Positions 31,859-40,443 of a DNA stretch of 42,335 nt are shown in pieces. The DNA is taken from the NCBI GenBank assembly GCA_905214615.1, contig CAJMMX010000012.1, positions 1 through 42,335 of the forward strand, in the 5' to 3' direction. The notes beneath the pieces were generated by a model that was not told the origin of the DNA, did not search any database, and was given only the letters and a program-made list of their open reading frames with translations. Each line of letters begins with the position of its first letter. The stretch's first letter is position 1. This DNA is from an uncultured bacterium. GTDB taxonomy: Bacteria; Actinomycetota; Coriobacteriia; Coriobacteriales; Coriobacteriaceae. The translations under genes and the position numbers were made by a program.

Positions 31859-32623
31859 ATGCTGCTACCCGATTCCAAGACCGAGCTCGTCCGCCGTGGC
31901 AACAAGGTCGTTTACGACCTGGGCGACAAGATCGTCAAGGTCTTTAACGAGACCAAGCCTGTCTCCGACGTGTTCAACGAGGCTTTGAATCTTGCCCGCA
32001 TCAATGAGTGCGGCATCCGCAGCCCCAAGGCTCTCGAGGTTTCCCAGCTCGAGAACGCCAACGGCTGGGCGCTCGTGACCGAGAAGGTTCCGGGCACCAC
32101 CCTTGCCGAGAAGATGACTGCCGAGCCCCAGCGCTTTGGTGAGTATCTCGAGATGTTCGTCGACCTCCAAATCGAGATCCACGGCTACACCTCCCCGCTG
32201 CTCAACCGTCAGCGCGACAAGTTCGCCCGCATGATCGACAGCCTTGATCAGCTCAATGCCACCACGCGCTACAACCTTCAGGAGCGTCTGGACGGCATGA
32301 CCAAGGAGTTCAAGGTCTGCCACGGCGACTTCAACCCCTCCAACGTCATCGTCGGCGACGACGGCCAGCTCTATGTGTGCGACTGGGCACACGCCACCCA
32401 GGGCTCCCCTGCTGCCGACGTTGCCACCACCTACCTGCTCTTCGCCCTCAACAGCAAGGATCAGGCCGAGGCCTACCTGGAGCTCTACTGCGACCGCGCC
32501 GACATGCCCATGCAGGTCGTGCGTCAGTGGACGAGCATCGTCGCCGCTTCCGAGCTCGCTCGTAAGCGCAACGTGAACGATGAGTTCCTGAAGAACTGGA
32601 TCGACGTCGTCGATTATCAGTAA
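31859..32623 (+). CDS. APH/choline-kinase-fold phosphotransferase
   Basis: A small-molecule kinase of the aminoglycoside phosphotransferase / choline kinase fold; the substrate is unknown. The 254 residues show a short N-lobe (VYDLGDKIVKVFN with a likely ATP Lys; LVTEKVPGTTL), the Brenner motif HGDFNPSN (155-162) with the catalytic Asp157, and the metal Asp in CDWAHA (Asp175). ATG 31859 has GAAAGG upstream. It follows adhE on the same strand, possibly as a read-through partner, and has its own terminator. Nothing marks it as a drug-resistance gene; thiamine, sugar or choline kinases share this fold. Confidence 0.85.
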   Translation: MLLPDSKTELVRRGNKVVYDLGDKIVKVFNETKPVSDVFNEALNLARINECGIRSPKALEVSQLENANGWALVTEKVPGTTLAEKMTAEPQRFGEYLEMFVDLQIEIHGYTSPLLNRQRDKFARMIDSLDQLNATTRYNLQERLDGMTKEFKVCHGDFNPSNVIVGDDGQLYVCDWAHATQGSPAADVATTYLLFALNSKDQAEAYLELYCDRADMPMQVVRQWTSIVAASELARKRNVNDEFLKNWIDVVDYQ

Positions 32624-32658
32624 TATCTGAGCGATTTATTTCGCATCGGAGGCACAAG

Positions 32659-32697
32659 AAAACCCCGCAGCTCATATGGGCTGTGGGGTTTTCCTTT
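32659..32697 (+). terminator. Rho-independent terminator after the kinase gene
   Basis: AAAACCCC-G-CAGC pairs with GCTG-T-GGGGTTTT (one G-T wobble) around a ~8-nt loop, followed by CCTTT. The A-rich left flank means it could also act weakly on the opposite strand. Confidence 0.85.
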
Positions 32698-32721
32698 ACC
32701 CATCGAGTTTATTCACGCAAC

Positions 32722-32767
32722 AAAATAGACTGCTCCGCATCTCTTCCTAAGAGAGATACGGAGCAGT
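32722..32767 (-). terminator. Rho-independent terminator after proS
   Basis: A 10-bp stem (GACTGCTCCG with CGGAGCAGTC), one mismatch, then a 6-bp ATCTCT/AGAGAT stem. On the minus strand TATTTTG follows. It ends the pyrH-to-proS series and faces the plus-strand terminator. Confidence 0.8.
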
Positions 32768-32799
32768 CCCGCAATTACATCTAATAGCAGAAACATCGA

Positions 32800-34521
32800 T
32801 TAACGGCGGGCCGCCTTAACAAGCTCGGCAACCTTGGCGACGACCTCGTCAATCGCCACGTCCTCGCGCTCGCCCGTGGCACGGTCCTTGAGCTCCACAG
32901 TACCATTCTTGAGGCCACGCTTACCCAGAACGACCTGATACGGGAAGCCCATGAGGTCGTTATCGGCAAACTTAAAGCCGGGACGCTCGTCACGGTCATC
33001 GACGACAACCTCGATACCCTCGGCGCACAGGCCCTCGACGATTTGGTCGCAAACGTTAGCGCACTCCTCCTTCTTGGGATCGAGCGGAATCACCGCGACC
33101 TCGTACGGGGCAACGGAGACCGGCCAGACGATGCCGTGTTCGTCGTTGTGCTGCTCCACGACGGCAGCAAGCGAGCGGGACACACCAACGCCGTAGCAAC
33201 CCATGATGAGCGGCTTCTCCTTGCCGTCCTCGTCCATAAAGGTGGCACCCATGGCCTCGGAGTACTTGGTGCCCAGCTGGAACACCTGAGAGACCTCGAT
33301 GCCGCGGGCAGCAGAGAGCGGCTTGCCGCAGTGCGGGCAGGGATCGCCGGCAACGACGGTGACCAGATCTGCCCACTCATCGACGGTAAAGTCGCGCTCG
33401 GGGCAGGCACCGGTAAAGTGATAATCGACCTCGTTGGCACCGCAGGCCCACTGCTTGGACTCGCGCAGGCTCTCGTCGCACACCAGACGGATGCCCTCGG
33501 GCAAGTTAACCGGTCCGATAAAGCCCTTGTGCAGACCGTAGGTCTGGAGCTCCTCGTCGGTCATCATGCGATAGCCCTTGCCAAAGACATGCTCGGCCTT
33601 GCAGTCGTTGAGCTCGTGGTCGCCCGGAACAATGGCCACGACGGGCTTGCCCTCGGCATCGATGAGCGCCAGGGACTTGCGCGTGCCGTTCTCGGGGAAC
33701 CCAAAGAACTTAGCAACAGCCTCAATGGTGCCCATGCCCGGAGTCTCAACCTTGGTAAGCGTACCGTCACCGGGACCCTCAGTCACGACGACCTTGGTGC
33801 TTGCAGCCTCATCATCGGCGGCAAAACCGCAGTCATCGCAATAGACGAGAGAAGCCTCGCCGGCGTCGGCCAAAGCCATGTACTCGACGGAGGTATCGCC
33901 ACCGATCTCGCCGGAATCGGCGACAACGGGCAGGGCCTTGATATAGCAGCGCTCGCAGATATTGGCGTAAGCCTGCTTCATCTTGTCGTACTCCTCCTGC
34001 AGGCTCTCCTGCGTGGCGGAGAAGCTGTAGGCGTCCTTCATGATGAACTCGCGACCGCGCATCAGGCCAAAGCGGGGACGGAACTCGTCGCGGAACTTGT
34101 CCTGGATGTGATAGAGATTCACCGGCAGCTGCTTGTAGGAACGCAGCTCATTGCGCACCAGAGCAGTCACGGTCTCCTCATGCGTGGGGCCGAGTACGAA
34201 CTCGCGGCCATGACGGTCATCGAAGCGCACGAGCTCCTTGCCATAGGCGTCGATACGGCCGGACTCACGCCACAGCTCGGCATCGACCATAATGGGCATC
34301 ATGAGCTCCTGAGCGCCCGCAGCGTCCATCTCGTCGCGCACGATGTTCTCGATCTTACGGATCGAGCGCCAAGCGAGCGGCAGGTAGGAGTAGAGACCTG
34401 CGGCCTCCTTGCGGATCATGCCGGCACGGAGCAGCAGACGATGGCTCGCAAGCTCGGCGTCAGCCGGATCCTCTTTGAGCGTCGGAGCATACAGCGTAGA
34501 CATATACATTGCTCGGGTCAT
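32800..34521 (-). CDS. proS: Prolyl-tRNA synthetase, bacterial type
   Basis: Charges tRNA-Pro. The product of 573 residues has class-II motifs (LGPTHEETVTALVRNE in the catalytic core; RDEFRPRFGLMRGREFIMKD as motif 2; GCYGVGVSRSLAAVVEQ as motif 3), a central YbaK-like editing insertion, and a C-terminal anticodon-binding domain. ATG 34521 directly abuts the ispG stop (TAAATG) with GAGGAG at 7 nt inside the ispG end. Last gene of the long operon. Confidence 0.96.
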   Translation of the reverse strand: MTRAMYMSTLYAPTLKEDPADAELASHRLLLRAGMIRKEAAGLYSYLPLAWRSIRKIENIVRDEMDAAGAQELMMPIMVDAELWRESGRIDAYGKELVRFDDRHGREFVLGPTHEETVTALVRNELRSYKQLPVNLYHIQDKFRDEFRPRFGLMRGREFIMKDAYSFSATQESLQEEYDKMKQAYANICERCYIKALPVVADSGEIGGDTSVEYMALADAGEASLVYCDDCGFAADDEAASTKVVVTEGPGDGTLTKVETPGMGTIEAVAKFFGFPENGTRKSLALIDAEGKPVVAIVPGDHELNDCKAEHVFGKGYRMMTDEELQTYGLHKGFIGPVNLPEGIRLVCDESLRESKQWACGANEVDYHFTGACPERDFTVDEWADLVTVVAGDPCPHCGKPLSAARGIEVSQVFQLGTKYSEAMGATFMDEDGKEKPLIMGCYGVGVSRSLAAVVEQHNDEHGIVWPVSVAPYEVAVIPLDPKKEECANVCDQIVEGLCAEGIEVVVDDRDERPGFKFADNDLMGFPYQVVLGKRGLKNGTVELKDRATGEREDVAIDEVVAKVAELVKAARR

Positions 34522-35604
34522 TTATTTCTCCTCAATAAGCTTGTCGACCTCGGCCATAAGCGCGTCGACAATTTGGTCCTCAGTTACTTTACCAATGATC
34601 TGGCCATGCGAAAAGAGCAAGGCCTGACCACGTCCGCAAGCAACGCCCAGGTCGGCATCAGAAGCCTCACCGGGGCCATTAACGGCACATCCCATGACGG
34701 CAATCGAAAGCGGCGCGGAATAGTTCTTAAGCCGCTCGGTGACCTCCTCGGCGATGGAAATGAGGTTAACCTGGCAGCGGGCGCACGTGGGGCACGAGAC
34801 AATCTCGGGACCACGGCGACGCAGGCCCAGCGACTGTAGAATTCCCCAGGCGACCGGCGGCTCCTCAACCGGATCGGCCGTGAGCGACACACGCATGGTG
34901 TCGCCAATGCCTTCGGAAAGCAAGATACCCAAGCCTACAGAGCTCTTGATGGTGCCCTGAAGCTTGGTCCCCGCCTCCGTCACGCCCAGGTGAAGCGGAA
35001 CGTGGGGAATCTCACGTGACAGGGCTCGATAGGTATCGAGCGTCGTTTGCACGCTATGGGCCTTGGCCGAAAGCACAATATTCGTAAAGCCGCGATCCTC
35101 AAAGTGCTTGACGAAGCGCTCGCTCGACATCACGAGCTTTTCGGGCTGCGTGAGGTCGTCGCGCTCGGCAATATCTTGCTCAAGCGAGCCCGCGTTCACG
35201 CCAATGCGAATCGCACAGCCCGCGGCACCCGCGGCATCGATGACGGCATCGACCTTAGCCCAATCGCCGATATTGCCGGGATTGATGCGCAGCTTGGCGG
35301 CACCGGCCTCAACGGCACCAATGGCGAGCTTATGGTTAAAGTGGATATCGGCGACAATCGGCACCGGAGACTCGGCACAGATGGTGCGGAAGCCCTCAAG
35401 CGCGGCCTCGGAGGGCACGCTCACGCGCACGATATCGCAGCCAGCCTGCGCCAACGCGCACACTTGCGCAAGCGTTGCCTGGGCATCAGCGGTATCGGTG
35501 CAGGTCATAGATTGGACCACCACCGGCGCGCCGCCACCGATCTGCACGCCGCCCACATGCACGGGGCGCGTCAGCTCGCGAGGCAAAGGATGGGATAAAG
35601 ACAA
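34522..35604 (-). CDS. ispG: 4-hydroxy-3-methylbut-2-en-1-yl diphosphate synthase
   Basis: Penultimate step of the MEP isoprenoid pathway; uses a [4Fe-4S] cluster. The 360 residues start with the TIM barrel (VQSMTCTDTADAQATLAQV; INPGNIG) and end with the cluster cysteines CPTCARC and MGCAVNGPGE. The chosen start is TTG 35604, with AGGGGAG at 8 nt, just after the rseP stop; a GTG at 35613 lies on the ribosome site. A longer frame inside rseP was rejected. It is coupled to proS. Confidence 0.94.
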   Translation of the reverse strand: MSLSHPLPRELTRPVHVGGVQIGGGAPVVVQSMTCTDTADAQATLAQVCALAQAGCDIVRVSVPSEAALEGFRTICAESPVPIVADIHFNHKLAIGAVEAGAAKLRINPGNIGDWAKVDAVIDAAGAAGCAIRIGVNAGSLEQDIAERDDLTQPEKLVMSSERFVKHFEDRGFTNIVLSAKAHSVQTTLDTYRALSREIPHVPLHLGVTEAGTKLQGTIKSSVGLGILLSEGIGDTMRVSLTADPVEEPPVAWGILQSLGLRRRGPEIVSCPTCARCQVNLISIAEEVTERLKNYSAPLSIAVMGCAVNGPGEASDADLGVACGRGQALLFSHGQIIGKVTEDQIVDALMAEVDKLIEEK

Positions 35605-35617
35605 TCCAAACACTCCC

Positions 35618-36979
35618 CTACAGAATAAATCGAAGGATGTCGGAACGAAGCATATAGACAAACAGCAGCGCAAAGAGCGCGATGCCCACATAGCTCACAA
35701 TCGTCTGGACCTTGAGCGGAAGCTCGCGGCCCGCAATCTTCTGAATGATCTCGATGACTAGCTTGCCGCCATCGAGTGGCGGGATGGGCAGCAGGTTCAT
35801 AAAGCCAAGCGAGAATGAAATGAGGGCGGCAAACGAAAGGAACGTGGCAGGGCCGGCAGCAGCAGCCTGTGAGGACATAACGCTAATACCCACGATCGAA
35901 GAAGACTGATCGAGAATCTCCATCGTATGCTGCGGCTGGAGTAGGCGCATCACGCCATCCGCCGTCTGTACAACATAGGAGAATGACAGACGCGCCGAGG
36001 TGATCGGGTCTATACGGACCACCTGCGTAGAGGCATACACACCTAGGCGCTCGTCCTCTTTGAGCGCAACCGTGGTCGAATGCTGCTTGCCGTCACGCTC
36101 GTACTCGATGGCGATATCGCCCTTACCGGCGGCCTTGCCGATGGCATCGTAGACATCCATCCAAGTAGAACATGAGACACCGTCAACCGAAAGGATCGCA
36201 TCACCGGCCTCGATACCCGCCTTGGCGGCAATAGACCCCTCGTCAACCTGACCGATCACGTTGGTATCCATCGGCACGGTGACACCCGCAATGGAATAGA
36301 TGCTCATAAGAAGCAAAAAACCCGTCAAGATATTGACGATAATGCCTGCGAGCAGCATAAAGGCGCGCTTGAGAAAGCCTTGGCCAAGATAGGTGTGCGA
36401 GCGTTCTTGCGCAAGGAACTCGGCCTCGCCGCACGGCAGCTCCCACACATCGCCCTCGGCAGTCGCATGTTCGCGATCGAAACGGCGACCATCAAAGGTG
36501 GTATAGCCTGCCGTGTCTCGTGGCAACGTCTGATATTTGGTGGGATAGTAGCTCGGCGAGGGCTTCTCCCCTTCCTCATACCAGGGCGCGATGGAGCCCC
36601 AGCCCAGCAAAAGGGCGCATGCCTCGAGCACATCCTCCTCGGAAAGTTCGAGCTCGACAGCAAGGTCGGCCACGGTCACGCGACCATGACGATAGATAGC
36701 CGCGAGCACGCGATCGGCGCACGAAACATCGGTCGGATCCATACCGCAGATGGCAGCGTAGCCACCCAGCAGCAGCGGGGTCACGCCAAACTTGGTTCCA
36801 ATGCGACGCGACGTGTAATGGATGTCAAAGCGGCACGGCAGACCCAAAAAGAACTCGGTCACACGGACGCCGCAGGCACGCGCCGCCAAAAAGTGGCCGC
36901 CCTCGTGCAAAAACACGAGGACGGAAAGCATCAGCAGGCCCCAAAAGACCGATGAGAGAACGCTCAGAACAGTATCCAT
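35618..36979 (-). CDS. rseP: Site-2 (RIP) zinc metalloprotease RseP with winged-helix-like insertion
   Basis: An intramembrane protease that cuts anti-sigma factors or signal-peptide remnants. The 453 residues include the zinc motif HEGGH (25-29) in the first membrane segment, a PDZ domain (~235-310), and the third metal ligand in NLLPIPPLDGGKL. Unusually, ~115 residues (about 80-195) lie between the GGY loop and the next membrane segment. About 88-145 look like a winged helix: DRVLAAIYRHG, VTVADLAVELEL, then SEEDVLEACALLLGWG. The start is ATG 36979; a TTG at 36994 overlaps the AAGGA site. It lies between dxr and ispG, as often seen. Confidence 0.93.
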   Translation of the reverse strand: MDTVLSVLSSVFWGLLMLSVLVFLHEGGHFLAARACGVRVTEFFLGLPCRFDIHYTSRRIGTKFGVTPLLLGGYAAICGMDPTDVSCADRVLAAIYRHGRVTVADLAVELELSEEDVLEACALLLGWGSIAPWYEEGEKPSPSYYPTKYQTLPRDTAGYTTFDGRRFDREHATAEGDVWELPCGEAEFLAQERSHTYLGQGFLKRAFMLLAGIIVNILTGFLLLMSIYSIAGVTVPMDTNVIGQVDEGSIAAKAGIEAGDAILSVDGVSCSTWMDVYDAIGKAAGKGDIAIEYERDGKQHSTTVALKEDERLGVYASTQVVRIDPITSARLSFSYVVQTADGVMRLLQPQHTMEILDQSSSIVGISVMSSQAAAAGPATFLSFAALISFSLGFMNLLPIPPLDGGKLVIEIIQKIAGRELPLKVQTIVSYVGIALFALLFVYMLRSDILRFIL

Positions 36980-37004
36980 AAAACGAAAAAGCAATCCTTA
37001 TGGG

Positions 37005-38192
37005 TTAGGAACGGGTTGCGGCGAGCACCTGCGCAGCCTTTTCACGCGCCCACGCATCGATGTCGCGAAGCTGCTCAAACGAATCGACCACCTGCATATC
37101 GTGGGCGTCCATGCAGGATTCCACAATGCGATCGATATCGGTAAAGCTGCAGCCATCGTGCAGGAAGGCATCGACGGCGACCTCGTTGGCGGCATTGAGC
37201 ACGCACGGCATGGTGCCACCCGTCTTGCCGGCACGCTCGGCCAGTGCCAGACAGCGGAAGGTATCCATGTCGGCAGCATCAAACGTGAGCTGCCCCAGCT
37301 CGCGGAAATCGATACGAGGCGCCGGGGTATCCCAACGCTCGGGATACGAGAACGCGAACTGGATGGGAATACGCATGTCGGATGCGCCGAGATGCGCCAT
37401 CACGGAGCCGTCGGCGAACTCGACCATAGAGTGAATCTTGGACTGACGCTGCACGACCACGTTAATGAAATCGAGGTCGCAGTTAAACAGATGCATGGCC
37501 TCAATGCGCTCCAGGCCCTTGTTCATGAGGGTGGCGGAGTCAATGGTGATCTTGGCACCCATGGCCCACGTGGGATGCGCGAGGGCATCGGCACGCGTCA
37601 CGCGATCGAGCTCGTCGCGCGTGCGGCCAAAGAACGGACCGCCCGAGCAGGTGAGCCAAATGCAGTGGGCCTCGCGCGGGTTCTCCCCCAGATAGCACTG
37701 GTAGATGGCGGAATGCTCAGAGTCGACCGGAATAAGCTGGCCCGGTTGTGCCAACGGCATAAGCAAATCGCCACCGACGACGAGGGACTCCTTGTTGGCA
37801 AGGGCAAGGCGCTTATTCGAGGTCAAGGCCGCATGGCTCGCCTCGAGACCGGCGGCGCCCACAATAGCGACAAGCACGCAGTCGACATCGTCGCGACGCG
37901 CGAGCTCGCAAACCGCCTGCGCGCCAACGCCGAGCTTCGTTCCCTCGGGCAACTCCTGCAGCACGGCGTCATCGCCATGATCGACATCGGCCACGGCAAC
38001 CGCCGGAACCGAGAACTCGCGGGCAGCGGCAACGAGCTCGGAGGTACTGGAGTTAACGGACAGCGCCGTCACCTGCAGGCAATCGGCATGCTGGCGGCAC
38101 ACATCGAGCGCCTGGGTGCCGATAGAGCCCGTACAACCCAGGATGGCAACGCGAAGGCGTCCATCGGGGCCATACGTCGTCTGGAAGGACAT
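37005..38192 (-). CDS. dxr: 1-deoxy-D-xylulose 5-phosphate reductoisomerase
   Basis: First committed step of the MEP pathway: DXP to MEP with NADPH. The 395 residues have the NADPH site ILGCTGSIGTQALDV, the NKESLVVGG block, the substrate/metal region PVDSEHSAIYQCY, and CSGGPFF. The start is ATG 38192, overlapping the cdsA stop by 1 nt (TAATG). A longer frame adding 15 residues was rejected since it lies in cdsA. Together with ispG it gives two MEP genes in this operon. Confidence 0.96.
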   Translation of the reverse strand: MSFQTTYGPDGRLRVAILGCTGSIGTQALDVCRQHADCLQVTALSVNSSTSELVAAAREFSVPAVAVADVDHGDDAVLQELPEGTKLGVGAQAVCELARRDDVDCVLVAIVGAAGLEASHAALTSNKRLALANKESLVVGGDLLMPLAQPGQLIPVDSEHSAIYQCYLGENPREAHCIWLTCSGGPFFGRTRDELDRVTRADALAHPTWAMGAKITIDSATLMNKGLERIEAMHLFNCDLDFINVVVQRQSKIHSMVEFADGSVMAHLGASDMRIPIQFAFSYPERWDTPAPRIDFRELGQLTFDAADMDTFRCLALAERAGKTGGTMPCVLNAANEVAVDAFLHDGCSFTDIDRIVESCMDAHDMQVVDSFEQLRDIDAWAREKAAQVLAATRS

Positions 38193-39106
38193 TACAGCAC
38201 GCCTCCAATCATCAGCAACAGCTGTGCGGTGATGCAACCGAAGATAAGCGAATCGCTACGATCGAGCATTCCGCCGTGGCCCGGGATAAGGTTGCCGGAA
38301 TCCTTGACGCCCACACCGCGCTTGATGCGCGACTCGATAAGGTCGCCGATAACGCCCAGAATGGACACGACCACGCCGCACAGCAGCGCATAGGGCAGGC
38401 TGAGCTTGTAGAAGTGCGTCGCCCACAGGATGAGCCAAATCAAAACCGAGCCCAAGATGCCGCCGGCAAACCCCTCCCAGCTCTTTTTGGGGGAGATCTT
38501 GGGAACCATCTTGTGCTTGCCGATACGGCTGCCCACGATGTAGGCAAACGAATCGGAGACCCAAAGGGACGCGCAAACGCCCACTGAAAGCAGGGCGCCG
38601 GCAAAACCGGGCACGGCATCGCGCAGCAGCACGATAGCCGACAGCATAAAGCCAGTGTAGATGGGACCCATGAGCGTCACGGCCACATCAGAGATGCGGG
38701 TACGCGGCGACCAGACATACCAAATGCCCACCGCGAGCATCAAGGCAAAAAGCAGGGCATTCAGCAACATCGAATCGCCCAACGCCGACAGCGGAAAGAG
38801 TACGGCGGCAGCGATACCCATGCGCTCGTTAGCCATCTTGCCATCGAGCCTTGTCATACGGAAAAACTCATAGCAGCACAGACCGCTCATGACAGAAACA
38901 AAGATGGCCGTGGGCACGATACCCAAAACCAGGCACAGGATAAAGACAACGGCGTAGACGATACCGGCGGCGGCACGGGTAATAAAGCCCGCCAGCCACG
39001 AACCGGTGCCGCTCTTCGCTGCAGGCGCTCCCGCAGTGGCAGCCTTGCGCGCAGGCGCCGCGGAAACTGGCGTCTTGGGAGCAGATGCCTTGGGACGATC
39101 GGACAC
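38192..39106 (-). CDS. cdsA: Phosphatidate cytidylyltransferase
   Basis: Makes CDP-diacylglycerol, the precursor of all phospholipids; an integral membrane enzyme. The product of 304 residues has multiple membrane segments from ~residue 40 and the signature near the C-terminus (SRIKRGVGVKDSGNLIPGHG, GGMLDRSDS). The first ~35 residues are an Ala/Pro/Lys-rich soluble extension. The start is GTG 39106, 2 nt after the uppS stop, with GAGGAGG upstream. Confidence 0.95.
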   Translation of the reverse strand: MSDRPKASAPKTPVSAAPARKAATAGAPAAKSGTGSWLAGFITRAAAGIVYAVVFILCLVLGIVPTAIFVSVMSGLCCYEFFRMTRLDGKMANERMGIAAAVLFPLSALGDSMLLNALLFALMLAVGIWYVWSPRTRISDVAVTLMGPIYTGFMLSAIVLLRDAVPGFAGALLSVGVCASLWVSDSFAYIVGSRIGKHKMVPKISPKKSWEGFAGGILGSVLIWLILWATHFYKLSLPYALLCGVVVSILGVIGDLIESRIKRGVGVKDSGNLIPGHGGMLDRSDSLIFGCITAQLLLMIGGVL

Positions 39107-39108
39107 GA

Positions 39109-39903
39109 TTAAGCCTCCTCGGTCTTGCTCAGTCCACCAAACCTACGGTCACGGCCCTGATAGGCCAAAATGGCGTCGACAAGGCCCCAACGATCAAAGT
39201 CGGGCCAATAGGTATCGGTGACGTAGAATTCGGAATAAGCCACCTGCCACAGCAGATAGTTCGAAAGGCGCAGCTCACCAGAAGTGCGAATCACAAGCTC
39301 AGGATCGGGAAGGCCGGCGGTATAGAGGTGGGAAGCCACCATGTCGTCATCAATTGCGGCAGGATCGATCTTACCGGCGGCAGCGTCGGATGCGATCTGA
39401 CGGACAGCGCGGGTAATCTCGGCACGCGCGCCGTAGTTGACGGCAAGCGCCAGCGTCATACCGGTGTGATCGGCGCACTCGGCAAGACCGCGCTCAAAAA
39501 CGTCGCGAGTCTTCTTGGGCAGCGCGGAAATGTCACCCAAAAAGACTACGCGCACATTTTCGAGCTTCAGAAGCGGCAGCTCGTCGATAAACGTCTTGGC
39601 AAACAGGTGCATCAGAACGTTGACTTCGTGCTGCGGTCGATTCCAGTTTTCAGTCGAAAATGCATAGGCCGAAAGCACGTCGACGCCCAGGCGCACGCAG
39701 GCGGTAATGATCTCGCGCAGCGAGACGATACCCGCCTTGTGGCCCTCGGTGCGTGCAAGACCGCGCGACGTGGCCCAACGACCGTTGCCGTCCATGATGC
39801 ACGAGATATGGTGCGGAATGTTATTGAGGTCAAGGTCGGAAAAACCGACGCCCGCAGGGGCGTCGGCAAAGTACTCGACCAGTTTATGCTCGTCGTATTG
39901 CAC
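39109..39903 (-). CDS. uppS: Isoprenyl transferase (undecaprenyl diphosphate synthase)
   Basis: Builds the C55 lipid carrier for cell-wall synthesis. The 264 residues hold the cis-prenyltransferase motifs CIMDGNGRWA (Asp for metal), STENWNRP, and the C-terminal LVIRTSGELRLSNYLLWQ with AYSEFYVTDTYWPDF. The start is GTG 39903, 1 nt after the frr stop, with GGAG inside the frr end. It lies directly before cdsA, a highly conserved pair. Confidence 0.95.
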   Translation of the reverse strand: MQYDEHKLVEYFADAPAGVGFSDLDLNNIPHHISCIMDGNGRWATSRGLARTEGHKAGIVSLREIITACVRLGVDVLSAYAFSTENWNRPQHEVNVLMHLFAKTFIDELPLLKLENVRVVFLGDISALPKKTRDVFERGLAECADHTGMTLALAVNYGARAEITRAVRQIASDAAAGKIDPAAIDDDMVASHLYTAGLPDPELVIRTSGELRLSNYLLWQVAYSEFYVTDTYWPDFDRWGLVDAILAYQGRDRRFGGLSKTEEA

Positions 39904-39904
39904 C

Positions 39905-40441
39905 TTAGATCTCCATGACCTCGGCTTCTTTTTCCTTCAGAAGCTCCTCGACCTTGGCGACATACTCATCGGTATGCTTCTGGACCTTGGCCTGCTCGCG
40001 ACGTACGTCGTCCTCGGTGAGCTCCTCATCGCGCTCGAGCTTGTTGTTGAAGTCGCGACGGATGTTACGGATAGACACCTTGGCCTGCTCGGCGTACTCG
40101 CGGCACTCCTTGACGAGCTCGCGACGGCGCTCCTCAGTGGGAGCCGGGAACGGAAGACGAACGACGGTGCCATCGGAGTTGGGGGTAATACCCAGATCGG
40201 AAGCGCCGATGGCCTTGACGATAGCATTGATGAGCGCCTTATCCCACGGCTCGATGAGCAGCATGTGAGCCTCGGGGGTCTTGACGGCGGCAACCTGCGT
40301 GACCGGCGTGGGGACACCGTAATAATCGACGGTGATGTCGGACAGAATGTTGGCGTTGGCACGACCGGTACGGACCTTGGAGAAGTTATGCTTGAGGGAC
40401 TCGAGCGACTTGTCCATATGGGCGGTGATGTTCTCTGCCAT
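39905..40441 (-). CDS. frr: Ribosome recycling factor
   Basis: With EF-G it splits post-termination ribosomes. The 178-residue protein (family ~185) has the coiled-coil ends and core signature: KVRTGRANANIL, YGVPTPVTQVA, IEPWDKALINAIVKAI and RNIRRDFNNKLERDEELTED. ATG 40441 lies 2 nt after the pyrH stop with GGAGG at 7 nt. The pyrH-frr order is near-universal. Confidence 0.97.
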   Translation of the reverse strand: MAENITAHMDKSLESLKHNFSKVRTGRANANILSDITVDYYGVPTPVTQVAAVKTPEAHMLLIEPWDKALINAIVKAIGASDLGITPNSDGTVVRLPFPAPTEERRRELVKECREYAEQAKVSIRNIRRDFNNKLERDEELTEDDVRREQAKVQKHTDEYVAKVEELLKEKEAEVMEI

Positions 40442-40443
40442 GC

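Noticed and set aside
31859..32623. Aminoglycoside resistance gene
   Set aside because: The fold motif is shared with many housekeeping kinases, and there is no mobile context or close resemblance to a named resistance enzyme that I can recognise. Called only at fold level.
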